From NCBI RefSeq assembly GCF_048569485.1, contig NC_134358.1, positions 557,902,728 to 557,966,727 of the forward strand: a stretch of DNA of 64,000 nt, written 5' to 3'. Both the position numbers and the translations under genes were made by a program. This document shows, piece after piece, positions 1-11,386 of this stretch. The notes beneath the pieces are model-generated. The model was not told the origin of the DNA, made no database searches, and saw nothing but the letters and a program-made list of their open reading frames with translations. Origin of the DNA: Anomaloglossus baeobatrachus. Lineage: Eukaryota; Chordata; Amphibia; Anura; Aromobatidae. Within the stretch, counting starts at the first letter, position 1. Each line of letters opens with the position of its first letter.

Positions 1-307
1 GTTATGTAGGAAAATAGCAACTGTAAGGTACAGCATATGGCTCCATTGGTCCCATTATTAGCATTGGCATACAAAGCACCAGACTTGAAAAATCGACCCC
101 TAAGTGTAGACCTTCAGTTTATCCATACAGAAATATTCAGGTTTGCCAGAAAACTAATGTAGAAAATCCTAAAAATTCAGATTTTGGAGAAACTTTACAT
201 AAAATGTTGAACAATTCTCAAAGAGTTTTGATTCTTTTTATTTTATCCTTAGTTACAATGAAAGTTTCTACTCTATTCACAACTAAAGTTAAACTTTCAT
301 GAGGTGA
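1..307. other. No recognisable feature
   Basis: AT-rich sequence with no convincing ORF, repeat unit or splice-bounded coding exon. Confidence 0.4.
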
Positions 308-1300
308 CTGTTAGGATAGTGGGGGACCGGGGCTCCTAAGCTATCCCACATGCTAGGGAACCCTAGGCTATCCCTAACCTCAGGGTTACTCCTGATGGTC
401 GAGATGCCTGAGTCCCGTTCCTGACTATGCTTCTGACCAATACTACTCTGATAACCCCCTTCCCACCAGGGAAGGATGAAGCAGGAGTGGAATGGAAAAA
501 TATAAAGACAAACAAAGGAATAACCAAAACTCTGTCACACTGCACACACAGGAATAGACAATGAGAGACTCAGGAGAAAAGCAAGAGCAGGAAGGAACCA
601 ACAAAAGACAACAAGGGTTAACTCCACAACCGCACTCAGCAACAAGTGTAACAACCACCAGATAGTCTGCATCACCACACCTCCCCAGGCCAGCTAAGAT
701 AAACTATAGCTGGCATAGTAGGAAGGATCCAGATAGCATATATAGGACTGAAGCAGATGTGATTGGCTTCCCCACAACATGTGATCAAAGGAGACTAACA
801 AGCAGACTAGCAGAGATTTAACTCTTGCTAGCCTGCCTATAAATTACCACTTTGCAGGTCACCGTTTGAGTCTCCCTTTGTTGATCACATACATCAGAGA
901 AGTTATCCGGCGGAGTGTCAGAATCTGTAGTCTGAGCAGGTCTCGAGTTTATAGAACACTCCATGTGATACATTCTAGGGAATGACAGCAGATACAAAAA
1001 GCAAGTCAATTGCAAACTTTCACCAGTAAGTCTGGGACACCACACCTTACCAGACCAACAAAGATAAACTATAGCTGGCATAGGTGGACGGATCTAGCAA
1101 GCATATATAGGAGGGGAGCAGATGTGATTGGCTTCCCCACAACATGTGATCAAAGGAGACTAATAAGCAGACTACCAGAGATTTAACACTTGCTAGCCTG
1201 TCTATGAATTACCACTCTGCAGGTCAATGCCCGAGTCTCTCAGTGTTGATCACAGACACCAGAGAGGTTATCAGGCGGATAGTCAGAATCTGTCAGAATT
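308..1300. repeat. Unclassified dispersed repeat with internal tandem duplication
   Basis: A segment beginning with the shared phrase CACCACACC at about 672 and ending with CAGAATCTGT near 930 recurs, diverged but collinear, from about 1038 to 1295 (offset about 365 bp). Both copies carry AAGATAAACTATAGCTGGCA, a TATATAGGA motif and a TGATTGGCTTCCCCACAAC stretch. No terminal repeats or coding capacity were recognised, so the class is open. It could be an LTR remnant or a composite non-autonomous element. Confidence 0.5.
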
Positions 1301-3046
1301 TCTTAAAAAACAGAAGCAGTGCATTGTGGGATCTAAAATGGGAACTAAAATAGACCAAGAACACTTAGAATTCAGTTGGTAAGTGAACTGTCTGACAAGG
1401 GGCCGAGCTAATCCTAAGAAGAAGAATCTTCACTCTTGAAACAAGCCAATAGGATTCTGTAGAACCCAAGTGTTTGTAGAATGGAATGTCGAGAAGAATG
1501 AATAGATGTTGCTCCAAGTGAGATGATTTGTTCTTTCAATCACAATAAATGAATATTCATTACAAGGCTCCTCCCCTTTTTAGAGACGAACAAATCAATT
1601 ATATAAAATTTGAATTGAATTTTATGAAATTCGCAGGTCTTGTCCATTTGACCAATCCTATTCGATTTGCGCAAGTTTTCAAATAATGCCCACTATCTTT
1701 TTATGCATTGTAGCCAGAGAAGACTCACATGTCCTTGGGCTTGACCACACAACCTTTTCCATGATGTCTTGCAACTATCACCTCACATTGTATAGTGTAG
1801 CTAACTATCATAGCCTATATAAAAGCAAAGGCAAGGGAATGCAGCTGCCATTTTAAGAAGAATAGTGAGAGTATGCCATAGAGCTAACTAGAGAAAGACA
1901 GAAAGCATAGCACAATACACGAGACAGTAATGTGTTGTACAACTGCAACAATAAAGAAGATGAGTGTAGTAGTAGGGAAGTAATACACTAATACAATTGA
2001 TAGGGAAGGAGAGAGATAGGAGAGGAACCAGTAGCAGTGCCATACTGAGAGATTGAGCAGTGAATAAAGGAGCTAGCAGCTTGTTCTGCTGCTTTTAAAT
2101 GACATATTCCCATTTTCTTCATTCTTGATGCACAGGAAAGCAGCAGCATGGCAGCACAATTTTTTTTACAGAACAAAAAAATGTGAAATAAGTCGGAGAT
2201 GGCATGCTTGCTGGTCATTGATTATATTGAGTTCATGCATTTCAAAGGGAGAAATAATTGTTTTGTTTTTTTAAAAAAATACAAAATAAAATCTTTAAAA
2301 CCAAGACATACTTTCCATTGGAGGATCTTAAAGACTAGGGTTACTGAAAGACAGTGTTTAGAAAAAATAAAAATTGTTGCATCTTTAACCTGCCTAGGTG
2401 ATTAATTCAACCCACAATCTCATATCTTTCCAAGAAATTCTGGAATATAAACTGTATCACATCACTCCTCTCGGTGACAGCAGGATGATGTTACCTCTGA
2501 TAGTGACACTGTCAGCGTACGCTGGTGTTCTGCACAGAACGGTGTGATTGATCACAAATAATAAAGGAGATAATTTTCTCTTCATTGTAGGCCTGAACTT
2601 TCAGCCGTGTCCAGGCCTCAGAGGTCGGTGTTCATCACGTTGCAAGTATTGACATAGCCCTGTGATCTCTGAGGCTCGGACACGGCCTGATGGCCTGGCC
2701 TAAGATGACGTGGCCGGGGATGTGTTGCACAAGGTGGAAGGAAAAGGATCGGACTGTGGACAGTGAGTGGCCAGAAAGGGGAACAATGAGGTGAGCATTC
2801 TTTTTCATTTTTATTTTTAGCATCTTACACCCATAACTATGGTTTGTACTTAACTTGGATGTTCCTAACTTGGGTACCGTCTGTCCCTGTGATTTGCAGA
2901 GAATCAATTCGATAACAATCCAATTTTTGGGATAGTTTCAATTTCAAAAGATTCAATCATCTCTGATAAATCCATGGAAATGTAATATAATTATACTTGT
3001 AGAGACATACATTTATACACAGATGCAGTTGAAACCAGACGTTTCC
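1301..3046. other. Intergenic or upstream intronic sequence, no gene seen
   Basis: No coding exon is supported. Two minor structures are visible. A TATATAAAAG motif at about 1818 precedes a purine-rich stretch and could be an element-internal promoter. An imperfect inverted repeat (GCCGTGTCCAGGCCTCAGA at about 2602 against TCTGAGGCTCGGACACGGC at about 2668) could form a short hairpin. Small ORFs here look random. Confidence 0.4.
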
Positions 3047-4945
3047 CACCGCTCCCTATAAAGACACATCTGCAGGTTTTCCCCTCCGGTCTCTATAAAG
3101 ACACATCTGCACGTTTTTCTCTCCGCTCTCTATACAGACACATCTGCAGGTTTTTCCCCACCGCTCCCTATAAAGACATGTCTGCAGGTTTTTCCCTCCG
3201 CTCTCTATACAGACACATCTGCAGTTTTTTCCCTCCGCTCTCTATAAAGACACATCTGCATGTTTTTCCCTCCACGCTCTATAAAGATGCATCTGCAGGT
3301 TTTTCCTTCTGCTCTCTATAAAGACACATCTGCACGTTTTTCTCTCCGCTCTCTATACAGACACATCTGCAGGTTTTTCCCCTCTGCTCTCTATACAGAC
3401 ACATCTGCAGGTTTTTCCTTCTGCTCTCTATAGAGACTCATCTGCAGGTTTTTCCCTCCGCTCTCTATAAAGATACATCTGCAGGTTTTTCCTTCTGCTC
3501 TCTATAAAGACTCATCTGCAGGTTTTTCCCTCCGCTCTCTATAAAGATACATATGCAGGTTTTTCCCTCTGCTCTCTATAAAGACACATCTGCACGTTTT
3601 TCTCTCCACTCTCTATACAGACATATCTGCAGGTTTTTCCCTCCGCTCTCTATAAAGACTCATCTGCAGGTTTTTCCCTCCAGTCTCTATAAAGACACAT
3701 CTGCATGTTTTTCTCTCCGCTCTATATACAGACACATCTACAGGTTTTTCCTTCTGCTCTCTATAAAGACTCATCTGCAGGTTTTTCCCTCCGCTCTCTA
3801 TACAGACACATCTGCAGGTTTTTCCCTACGGTCTCTATAAAGATACATCTGCAGGTTTTTCCCTCTGCTCTCTATAAAGACACATCTGCATGTTTTTCTC
3901 TCCGCTCTCTATACAGACATATCTGCAGGTTTTTCCCTCTGCTCTCTATAAAGACTCATCTGCAGGTTTTTCCCTCCGGTCTCTATAAAGATACATCTGC
4001 AGGTTTTTCCCTCTGCTCTCTATAAAGACACATCTGCATGTTTTTCTCTCCGCTCTATATACAGACACATCTACAGGTTTTTCCCTCTGCTCTCTATAAA
4101 GACTCATCTGCAGGTTTTTCTCTCCGCTCTCTATACAGACACATCTGCAGGTTTTTCCCTCCGGTCTCTATAAAGATACATCTGCAGGTTTTTCCCTCTG
4201 CTCTCTATAAAGACACATCTGCACGTTTTTCTCTCCGCTCTCTATACAGACATATCTGCAGGTTTTTCCCTCTGCTCTCTATAAAGACTCATCTGCAGGT
4301 TTTTCCCTCCGGTCTCTATAAAGATACATCTGCAGGTTTTTCCCTCTGCTCTCTATAAAGACACATCTGCACGTTTTTCTCTCCGCTCTCTATACAGACA
4401 CATCTGCAGGTTTTTCCACTCTGCTCTCTATACAGACACATCTGCAGGTTTTTCCTTCTGCTCTCTATAGAGACTCATCTGCAGGTTTTTCCCTCCGCTC
4501 TCTATAAAGATACATCTGCAGGTTTTTCCTTCTGCTCTCTATAAAGACTCATCTGCAGGTTTTTCCCTCCGCTCTCTATAAAGATACATCTGCAGGTTTT
4601 TCCCTCTGCTCTCTATAAAGACACATCTGCACGTTTTTCTCTCCGCTCTCTATACAGACATATCTGCAGGTTTTTCCCTCCGCTCTCGATACAGACACAT
4701 CTGCAGGTTTTTCCCTCCGGTCTCTATAAAGATACATCTGCAGGTTTTTCCCTCTGCTCTCTATAAAGACACATCTGCATGTTTTTCTCTCCGCTCTATA
4801 TACAGACACATCTACAGGTTTTTCCTTCTGCTCTCTATAAAGACTCATCTGCAGGTTTTTCCCTCCGCTCTCTAAACAGACACATCTGCAGGTTTTTCCC
4901 TCCACTCTCTATAAAGACACATCTGCATTTTTTTTCACTCTCTGA
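3047..4945. repeat. 37-bp minisatellite, about 50 copies
   Basis: Head-to-tail repeats of a 37-bp unit that reads roughly CTCTATAAAGACACATCTGC followed by AGGTTTTTCCCTCCGCT. Because 37 is not a multiple of 3, three units (111 bp) give a repeating translation in every frame, which explains the many repetitive ORFs on both strands; none is a gene. Units fall into subtypes (CACGTTTTTCTC, CATGTTTTTCTC, CTTCTGCTC variants), and blocks of subtypes recur, giving a higher-order repeat. Confidence 0.9.
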
Positions 4946-5081
4946 CATGAAGTCAGAATAAACTTTTCCCGTTTTAGGTCAATTGGTGACCAAAATTATT
5001 TATATTTGCCAAATGCCAGAATAATGAGAGAGAGAGAATGTTTTATTACTTTCTGCAAAGTCAAAAGATTCCATATACTAA

Positions 5082-5658
5082 GGCGGGCTTTGCACATTAT
5101 GACATCGCAAGCCGATGCTGCGATGCCGAGCGCGATAGCACCCACCCCTGTCGCAGGTGCGATATCTTGTGATAGCTGGCGTAGCGAACATTATCGCTAC
5201 GGCAGCTTCACACGCACTCATCTGCCCTGTGAGCGTCGTTCTGGCCGGCGACCCGCCTCCTTCCTAAGGGGGCGGGTCGTGCGGCGTCATAGCGACGTCA
5301 CACGGCAGGCGGCCAATAGAAGCAGAGGGGCGGAGATGAGCGGGACGTAAACATCCCGCCCACCTCCTTCCTTCTCATTGCAGCCGGGACCCAGGTAGGA
5401 GATGTTGCTCGCTCCTGCGGCTTCATACACAGCGATGTGTGCTGCCGCAGGAACGAGGAACAACATTGTACCTGTCGCTGCACCGGCATTATGGAAATGT
5501 CGGAGAATACACCGATGATACGATAACGACGCTTTTGCGCTCGTTAATCGTATCATCTAGGATTTACACACTACGATGTCGAAAGTGATGCCGGATGTGC
5601 GTCACTTTCGATTTGACCCCACCGACATCGCACGTGAGAGCAATGTGCAAAGCTGCCC
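5082..5658. mobile_element. PIF/Harbinger-type MITE
   Basis: The 577-bp GC-rich element is bounded by terminal inverted repeats GGCGGGCTTTGCACATT (left) and GGGCAGCTTTGCACATT (reverse complement of the right end). It is flanked by TAA on both sides (5079-5081 and 5659-5661). A 3-bp TWA target duplication with GG-starting ends is typical of the PIF/Harbinger superfamily. No transposase is encoded; the ORFs inside are shadows on CpG-rich sequence. Confidence 0.7.
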
Positions 5659-5661
5659 TAA

Positions 5662-6560
5662 GAGTACTGTGCCTTTAAACAATATGGGACGGCCCATATG
5701 ATGATGTCATGTCTTTGGAAGCTTCTGATAGGTTTATTGGCAACATCTGAGTTAATTAGAGACACACCTTATCTGTTACACTGATACATTCAAATAAATA
5801 GATCAAATATATTTGTACAGTACACACATAATTGTAGTCGTACATGTACACATAGATTCACCCACACATATATCACTCATAATGTCTCTATTGGACAGTT
5901 GCAGACAAGACACTAACATGTAAGAAACCACAGATTAGACAAAAAATGTGTGCATCTAGGATTATTTATTTATTTATATAGCATGGAAGACAATCATTTT
6001 GTAGCCCATCTGAGTAGTCATTTGCCAGCCTACATGCTGGTGTTTTCCAATAACAATAGAAATCAGGATAATAATAGCGTAACAGTAATTCAAATGAAAG
6101 ACTTGTGTTATCTTTTAGAATATTGTCATCAACTTACTAATAGAGAATTTTTTATATCAAATATGATTTTTTTTTTTAAACTGGTGTTACTGCCGCTGTT
6201 CTCCTGAATCCGGCAATGTTTTTCTTTTGTTCCTGCTCCTTTCCGTTCCTAAAATATATCCTCCTCTTCCTTGTATATAAATCTTGTTACCAAGTGGGCG
6301 TGGTCATCAACACATACCTGGTGACGTCTTTTTGAGACCACTAGTTCTAGTAGGCACAAGTCCAACACGAGGACTAAGAAATCTAAGTATTAATGAAAAT
6401 GTGGCTTTATGTGGAGAGCTGGGTTTGTCATATATCTCGCATGAGACTCCTCCGCCGGCCGGCCTTGCATGCAATGTGTAATTTATTTGCCCTCTTTTCA
6501 ATCCCCCCTCCCTTCATTGACTAGATTTGGTAAAAAAAAATATTTTGTGGATTCCCTGAA
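5662..6560. other. No recognisable feature
   Basis: AT-rich sequence with scattered short runs. Candidate ORFs up to 85 codons have no recognisable domains or splice context. Confidence 0.35.
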
Positions 6561-7022
6561 ATTAAATGGAGTGTGAAAGAGAAGAAGCAGAGTGAGACAG
6601 AGAAGATACTGCTGCTTTCTAGTAATGTTTATCCTTGAGATGGATGCACAGTTACACTGCTCAGTACTGCTGTAATATGTCCTCCTCGCTGCCTCTTTCT
6701 ACTAAGTGCTTATCTAATTTTAGAGCTAGATTCACAGCAACATTGTTATACTATATCCTCCTTGCTGCTGCTTTTTACTAAGTACTCATCTTACTACAGA
6801 TATAGGTTCACAGCTGCACTGTTCAGTACTGCTGTATAACATCTTCCTGCTCAGTACTGCTGTATAACATCTTCCATGCTGCTGCTTCTGAACATGTGCT
6901 TTGTGTGCTGTGTATGAGAGACATCATAGCAGATAGTCTCCACTCACCAGCTCAGAATAGAAAATTAGAGAAAGAGCCACTAGAAGTGAAAAGTGGTGAA
7001 AATGTAGCATACAAGTCATATA
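6561..7022. repeat. Dispersed repeat, copy A (left part, split by Tc1)
   Basis: This stretch resembles 31850-32275: both contain GATGCACAG..ACACTGCTCAGT, AGCAGATAGTCTCCACTCAC and ATACAAGTCATA in the same order. The Tc1 element beginning at 7023 interrupts the copy, and homology resumes at 10939 (ATGGCC.., CTTATTCTGAAAAGT, ACCTGAAA). The repeat class is unknown. Confidence 0.65.
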
Positions 7023-7166
7023 CAGTGGCATGAAAAAGTTTAAGCACCCCTGGGCAAAATTACTATTTTTTGTGAATAATTAAGCAAGTTGAAAATGAAA
7101 TGATCCCTAAAAGGCATAAAGATGACCAATTTCCTTTGTATTTTAGGGGAAAAAATACCGTATGTA

Positions 7167-8801
7167 CAGTCATATGAAAAAGTTTAGGCACCCCTATTAA
7201 TGTTAACCTTTTTTCTTTATAACAATTTGGGTTTTTGCTATTTCAGTTTCATATATCTAATAACTGATGGACTGAGTAATATTTCTGGATTGAAATGAGG
7301 TTTATTGTACTAACAGGAAATGTGCAATCCGCATTTAAACAAAATTTGACTGGTGCAAAAGTATGGGCACTTCAACATAAAAGTGACATTAATATTTTGT
7401 AGATCCTCCTTTTGCAGAAATCACAGCCTCTAGTCGCTTCCTGTAGCTGTTAATGAGCTCCTGGATCCTGGATGAAGGTAGATTTGACCATTCCTGTTTA
7501 CAAAACAATTCCAGTTCAGTTATGTTTGATGGTGGCCGAGCATGGACAGCCGCTTCACATCATCCCACAGATTTTCAATGATATTCAGGTCTGGGGACTG
7601 GGATGGCCATTCCAGAACATTGTAATTGTTCCTCTGCATGAATGCCTGAGTAGATTTGGAGCGGTGTTTTGGATCATTGTCTTGCTGAAATATTCATCCC
7701 CTGCGTAACTCCAACTTCGTCACTGATTATTGCACATTATTGTCAAGAATCTGCTGATACTGAGTTGAATCCATGCGACCCTCAACTTTAACAAGATTCC
7801 CGGTGCTGGCATTGGCCACACAGCCCCAAAGCATGATGGAGCCTCCACCAAATTTTACTGTGGGTAGCAAGTGCTTTTCTTGGAATGCCGTGTTTTTTTG
7901 CCTCCATGCATAACGCCTTTTTGTATGACCAAACAACTCAATCTTTGTTTCATCAGTCCACAGGACCCTCTTCCAAAATGTAACTGGCTTGTCCAAATGT
8001 GCTTTTGCATACCTCAGGTGACTCTGTTTGTGGCGTGCTTGCAGAAACGGCTTCTTTCGTATCACTCTCCCATACAGCTTCTCCTTGTGCAACGTGCGCT
8101 GTATTGTTGACCGATGCACATTGACACCATCTGCAGCAAGATGATGCTGCAGGTCTTTGGAGGTGGTCTGTGGATTGTCCTTGACTGTTCTCACCATTCT
8201 TCTTCTCTGCCTTTCTGATATTTTTCTTGGCCTGCCACTTCTGGGCTTAACAAGAACTGTACCTGTGTTCTTCCATTTCCTTACTATGTTCCTCACAGTG
8301 GAAACTGACAGTTTAAATCTCTGAGACAACTTTTTGTACCTTCCCCTGAACAACTATGCTGAATAATCTTTGTTTCCAGATCATTTGAGAGTTGTTTTGA
8401 GGAGCCCATGATGCCACTCTTCATAGGAGATTCACATAGGAGAACAACTTGCAAGTGGCCACCTTAAATACCTTTTCTCATGATTGGATACACCGGCCTA
8501 TGAAGTTCAAAGCTCATTGAGGTTACAAAACCAATTTAGTGCTTTAGTAAGTCAGTAACAAGTAGTTAGGAGTGTTCAAATCAAGAAATTGATATCGGTG
8601 CCCATACTTTTGCACCGGTCAAATTTTGTTTAAATGCGGATTGCACATTTTCTGTTAGTACAATAAACCTCATTTCAATCCAGAAATATTACTGAGTCCA
8701 TCAGTTATTAGATATATGAAACTGAAATAGCAAAAACCCAAATTGTTATAAAGAAAAAAGGTTAACATTAATAGGGGTGCCCAAACTTTTTCATATGACT
8801 G
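7167..8801 (-). mobile_element. Tc1/mariner element (inner), inserted in the outer one
   Basis: A 1635-bp Tc1 element with TA duplications (7165-7166 and 8802-8803) and near-identical terminal inverted repeats of about 205 bp beginning CAGTCATATGAAAAAGTTT. By eye only about four or five mismatches separate the arms, so it is younger than its host element. It carries a minus-strand transposase pseudogene. Confidence 0.88.
7389..8409 (-). pseudogene. Tc1 transposase, DD34E, degenerate
   Basis: The reading begins at the usual Tc1 start (MGSSKQLSND) and shows the paired helix-turn-helix region and the linker (SGRPRKISERQRRRM), the first catalytic Asp in VLWTDETKIELFG, the second in QQDNDPKH and the Glu in SPDLNIIENLW, ending GGSTKY. 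It is broken: a frameshift lies just after SGEG in the N-terminal region, stops follow ILDNNVQ before the second Asp, and the C-terminal third is further disrupted. The longest intact piece is 7727-8353 (208 codons). Full-length relatives are about 340 residues. Inactive as a gene. Confidence 0.85.
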
Positions 8802-9072
8802 TATTTTCATCTTTTACATTTGAAATCTTACAAATAGTAAAATGGGTTGATGCAAACATTTGGGCACCCTTGGAAATCTGTATGGTCAGATAACTTTGAC
8901 CAAGGTTTCACACCTTAATTATCCTGTTAGGGTCATGGCTTGTTCACTATCATCATTAGGAAATGCCGGGTGATGCGAATATCACAGTTTCATAAAAACC
9001 CAGCCTCCTCTAATCTTGTCCCAAAAAGCAGCAGCCGTGAGTTCTTCTAAGCTGGTGCCTAGCACTCTGAAA

Positions 9073-10720
9073 ATGAAAATGGTGGAGGCCCAGAAAGCAG
9101 GAGAAAACTATAAGAAGATAGAAAAGCGTTTTCAAGTTGCTCTTTTCTCAGTTTGAAATGTAATTAAGAAATGGCCATTACCAGGAACAATGGAGGTCAA
9201 GATAAGATCTGGAAGACCAAGCACAATTTGTGAGAGAGCTGCTCGTAGGGTTGCTAAAGAGGCAAATCCAAATCCCTGTGTGACTGCAAAAGACCTTCAG
9301 AAAGAATTAGCAGACTCTGGAGTTGTAGTATATTGTTTTAATGTTCGTAGACACTTGCACAAAAATGGCCTTTATGGAAGAGTCATCAGAAGAAAACCTC
9401 TCCTGCGGCTTCACCATCAAATTCAACATCAGAAGTCTGCAAAGGAACAGCTAAACAAGCCGGAGGCATTGTGGAAACAAGTCCTGTGGGCTGATGAGGT
9501 TAAAATAGAATTCTTTGTGCACAATGATCAAAGGTATGGAGAAAAAGGGCACAGAATTTCAAGAAAAGAACAACTCGACAACCATTAAGCATATGGGTGG
9601 ATCAATCATGCTTTTGGGTATGTTGCAGCCAATGGCACAGGGAACATTTCACAGGAAGAGGGAAGAATGGATTCAATGAAATTTCAACAAATTCTTGATG
9701 CAAACATAAAACCATCTGTAAAAAAGCTAAAGTTTAAAAAAGGAGAGAAAAGAGGATGGCTTCTACAAGTGGATAATGATCCGAAACACACATCAAACCC
9801 TACAATAGACTACCTCAAAAGGCGCAAGCTGAAGGTTTTTCAGTGGCCCTTACGGTCCCCTGATCTGAACATCATTGAAAATCTGTGGCTAGAACTGAAA
9901 AGAGCACTGCATTCAAGACGAGCCAGGAATATCACAGAACTGGAAGACGAGCCAGGAATTTCATAGAACTGGAAGACTTCTCCAAGAAAGAGCAGTGCAT
10001 GCATGACAAGCCAGGAATTTCACAGAACTGGAAGATGAGCCAGGAATCTCACAAAACTGGAAGACATCTCTAAGGAAGAGTAGTACATGCAAGACGAGCC
10101 AGGAATCTCACAAAACTGGAAGACATCTCCAAGGAAGATTAATGCATGCAAGATGAACCAGGAATCTCACAAAACCGGAAGACATCTCCAAGAAAGAGCA
10201 GTGCATGCAAGACGAGCCAGGAATCTCAAAGAACTGGAAGACGTCTCCAAGGAAGACCAGTGCATGCAAATGAGCCAGGAATCTCACAGAACTGGAAGAT
10301 GTCTCCCAGGAAGAGCAGTGCATGAAAGATGAGCCAGGAATCTTACAAAACTGGAAGATGCCTCCAAGGAAGAGCAGTGCATGCAAGACGAGCCAGGAAT
10401 CTCACAGAACTGGAAGACGTCTCCAAGGAAGATCAGTGCATGCAAGACGAGCCAGGAATCTCACAGAACTGGAAGACGTCTCCAAGGAAGATCAGTGCAT
10501 GCAAGACGAGCCAGGAATCTCACAGAACTGGAAGACGTCTCCAAGGAAGATCAGTACATGCAAGACGAGCCAGGAATCTCACAGAACTGGAAGACATCTC
10601 CAACGAAGAATGCAGGAAAATCCCTCCAACTAGAATTGAAAGAATCTTAGAATCTTGGCTGCTACAAAAAGCGTTCACAATCTGTTATACTTGCCAAAAG
10701 TGGGTGCTACTAGGTACTAA
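9073..10720 (+). pseudogene. Tc1 transposase of the outer element, with amplified C-terminal segment
   Basis: Translation recovers MKMVEAQKAGENYKKIEKRF, then an in-frame stop and the HTH/linker region (SGRPSTICERAARRVAKEAN), the first Asp in VLWADEVKIEFF, a frameshifted middle part, the second Asp in [10 protein letters not shown] and the Glu in SPDLNIIENLW. The following C-terminal motif (ALHSRRARNITELED) is repeated about 13 times at the DNA level before the remaining tail (SNEECRKIPPTRIERI) appears. It is not functional. Two open pieces, 9190-9588 and 9667-9966, hold most of the recognisable domain. Confidence 0.85.
9921..10612 (+). repeat. 59-bp minisatellite made from transposase coding DNA
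   Basis: The core GAGCCAGGAATCTCACAGAA recurs about 13 times; the last four full units are spaced exactly 59 bp apart (10381, 10440, 10499, 10558). Early units are irregular and some are truncated (for example around 9945 and 10035), while late units are almost identical, the usual pattern of growth from one end. The unit corresponds to the codons for HARRARNLTELEDVSKE in the Tc1 C-terminus. Its 59-bp length is not a multiple of 3, so the frame rotates each copy. Confidence 0.92.
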
Positions 10721-10938
10721 CCATAAAGGGTGCCCAAACTTTTGCATAGGCCCATTTTCTTTTTATGTTACTTTTTAAATGTAAAAGATGACAATATTTT
10801 TTTTTGCCTTAAATACAAAGGCAATGCGTCGTCTTTACCTTTATGCCTTTTAGAGACAATTTCATCTTCAACTTGGTTAACGGTTCACAATAACAGTAAT
10901 TGTGACCAGGGGTGCGCAAACCTTTACATGCCACAGTA

Positions 10939-11386
10939 ATGGCCGGAAATAATGTTAATCCTGAGGCCAACTTATTCTGAAAAGTCACCTGAAATGGCAG
11001 ATACATGTAACATTTGTTAGAGGGAAGCGGGGGGAGGGAAGTGACAACTGCTCTGTGATAAATTAGTTGCCACTTGTCCCACCTAAAGACAAAATAGGCA
11101 AAACTGTTGATACTTTTGATAGATACATTTTACCTTCTTGAGGAAGACGTTCTGTCTCATGTAGGATGTGGACGCTTCTGAAGAGTCTGGATAAACTGCA
11201 GACAGCACTTATGAGAGCAGCTCCATGACAGGTTACTGAGGGGTCTCAGTCAGAGACCTGCTCCCACAAGTCCCACCAGCCGGAACATTTCAGCTCGATC
11301 CCACCTGAGACAATTTACCTGACCCCGACCAGACTGAGCTCCTGAGGATCTCCGGCCACTTATATGTCCTTCTCGTAGACTGTTAG
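10939..11386. other. End of dispersed repeat copy A, then unclassified sequence
   Basis: Homology to the 32.2-kb repeat continues to about 11010. From there to 11386 nothing is confidently recognised. A short minus-strand frame around 11130-11210 is bounded by AG and GT signals, but its translation matches no family known to me. Confidence 0.35.

Larger units (their letters stand above)
7023..10936 (+). mobile_element. Tc1/mariner element (outer, degenerate)
   Basis: A Tc1-type DNA transposon flanked by TA (7021-7022 and 10937-10938). Long terminal inverted repeats of about 200 bp start CAGTGGCATGAAAAAGTTTA on the left and, read inward from the right, CTGTGGCATGTAAAGGTTTG. The left repeat is interrupted by a second Tc1 element (7167-8801). 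The interior carries a broken plus-strand DD34E transposase whose C-terminal coding part has been expanded into a 59-bp tandem array. The related repeat at 32.2 kb preserves the empty target site, which confirms the insertion boundaries. Confidence 0.85.

Noticed and set aside
3553-4961. Repetitive ORFs of 95-109 codons on both strands
   Set aside because: All are translations of the 37-bp minisatellite.
11130-11215. Possible minus-strand exon (frame containing SYMRQNVFLKK)
   Set aside because: It has AG and GT at its borders, but the translation matches no family I know and there is no neighbouring exon; chance is likely.
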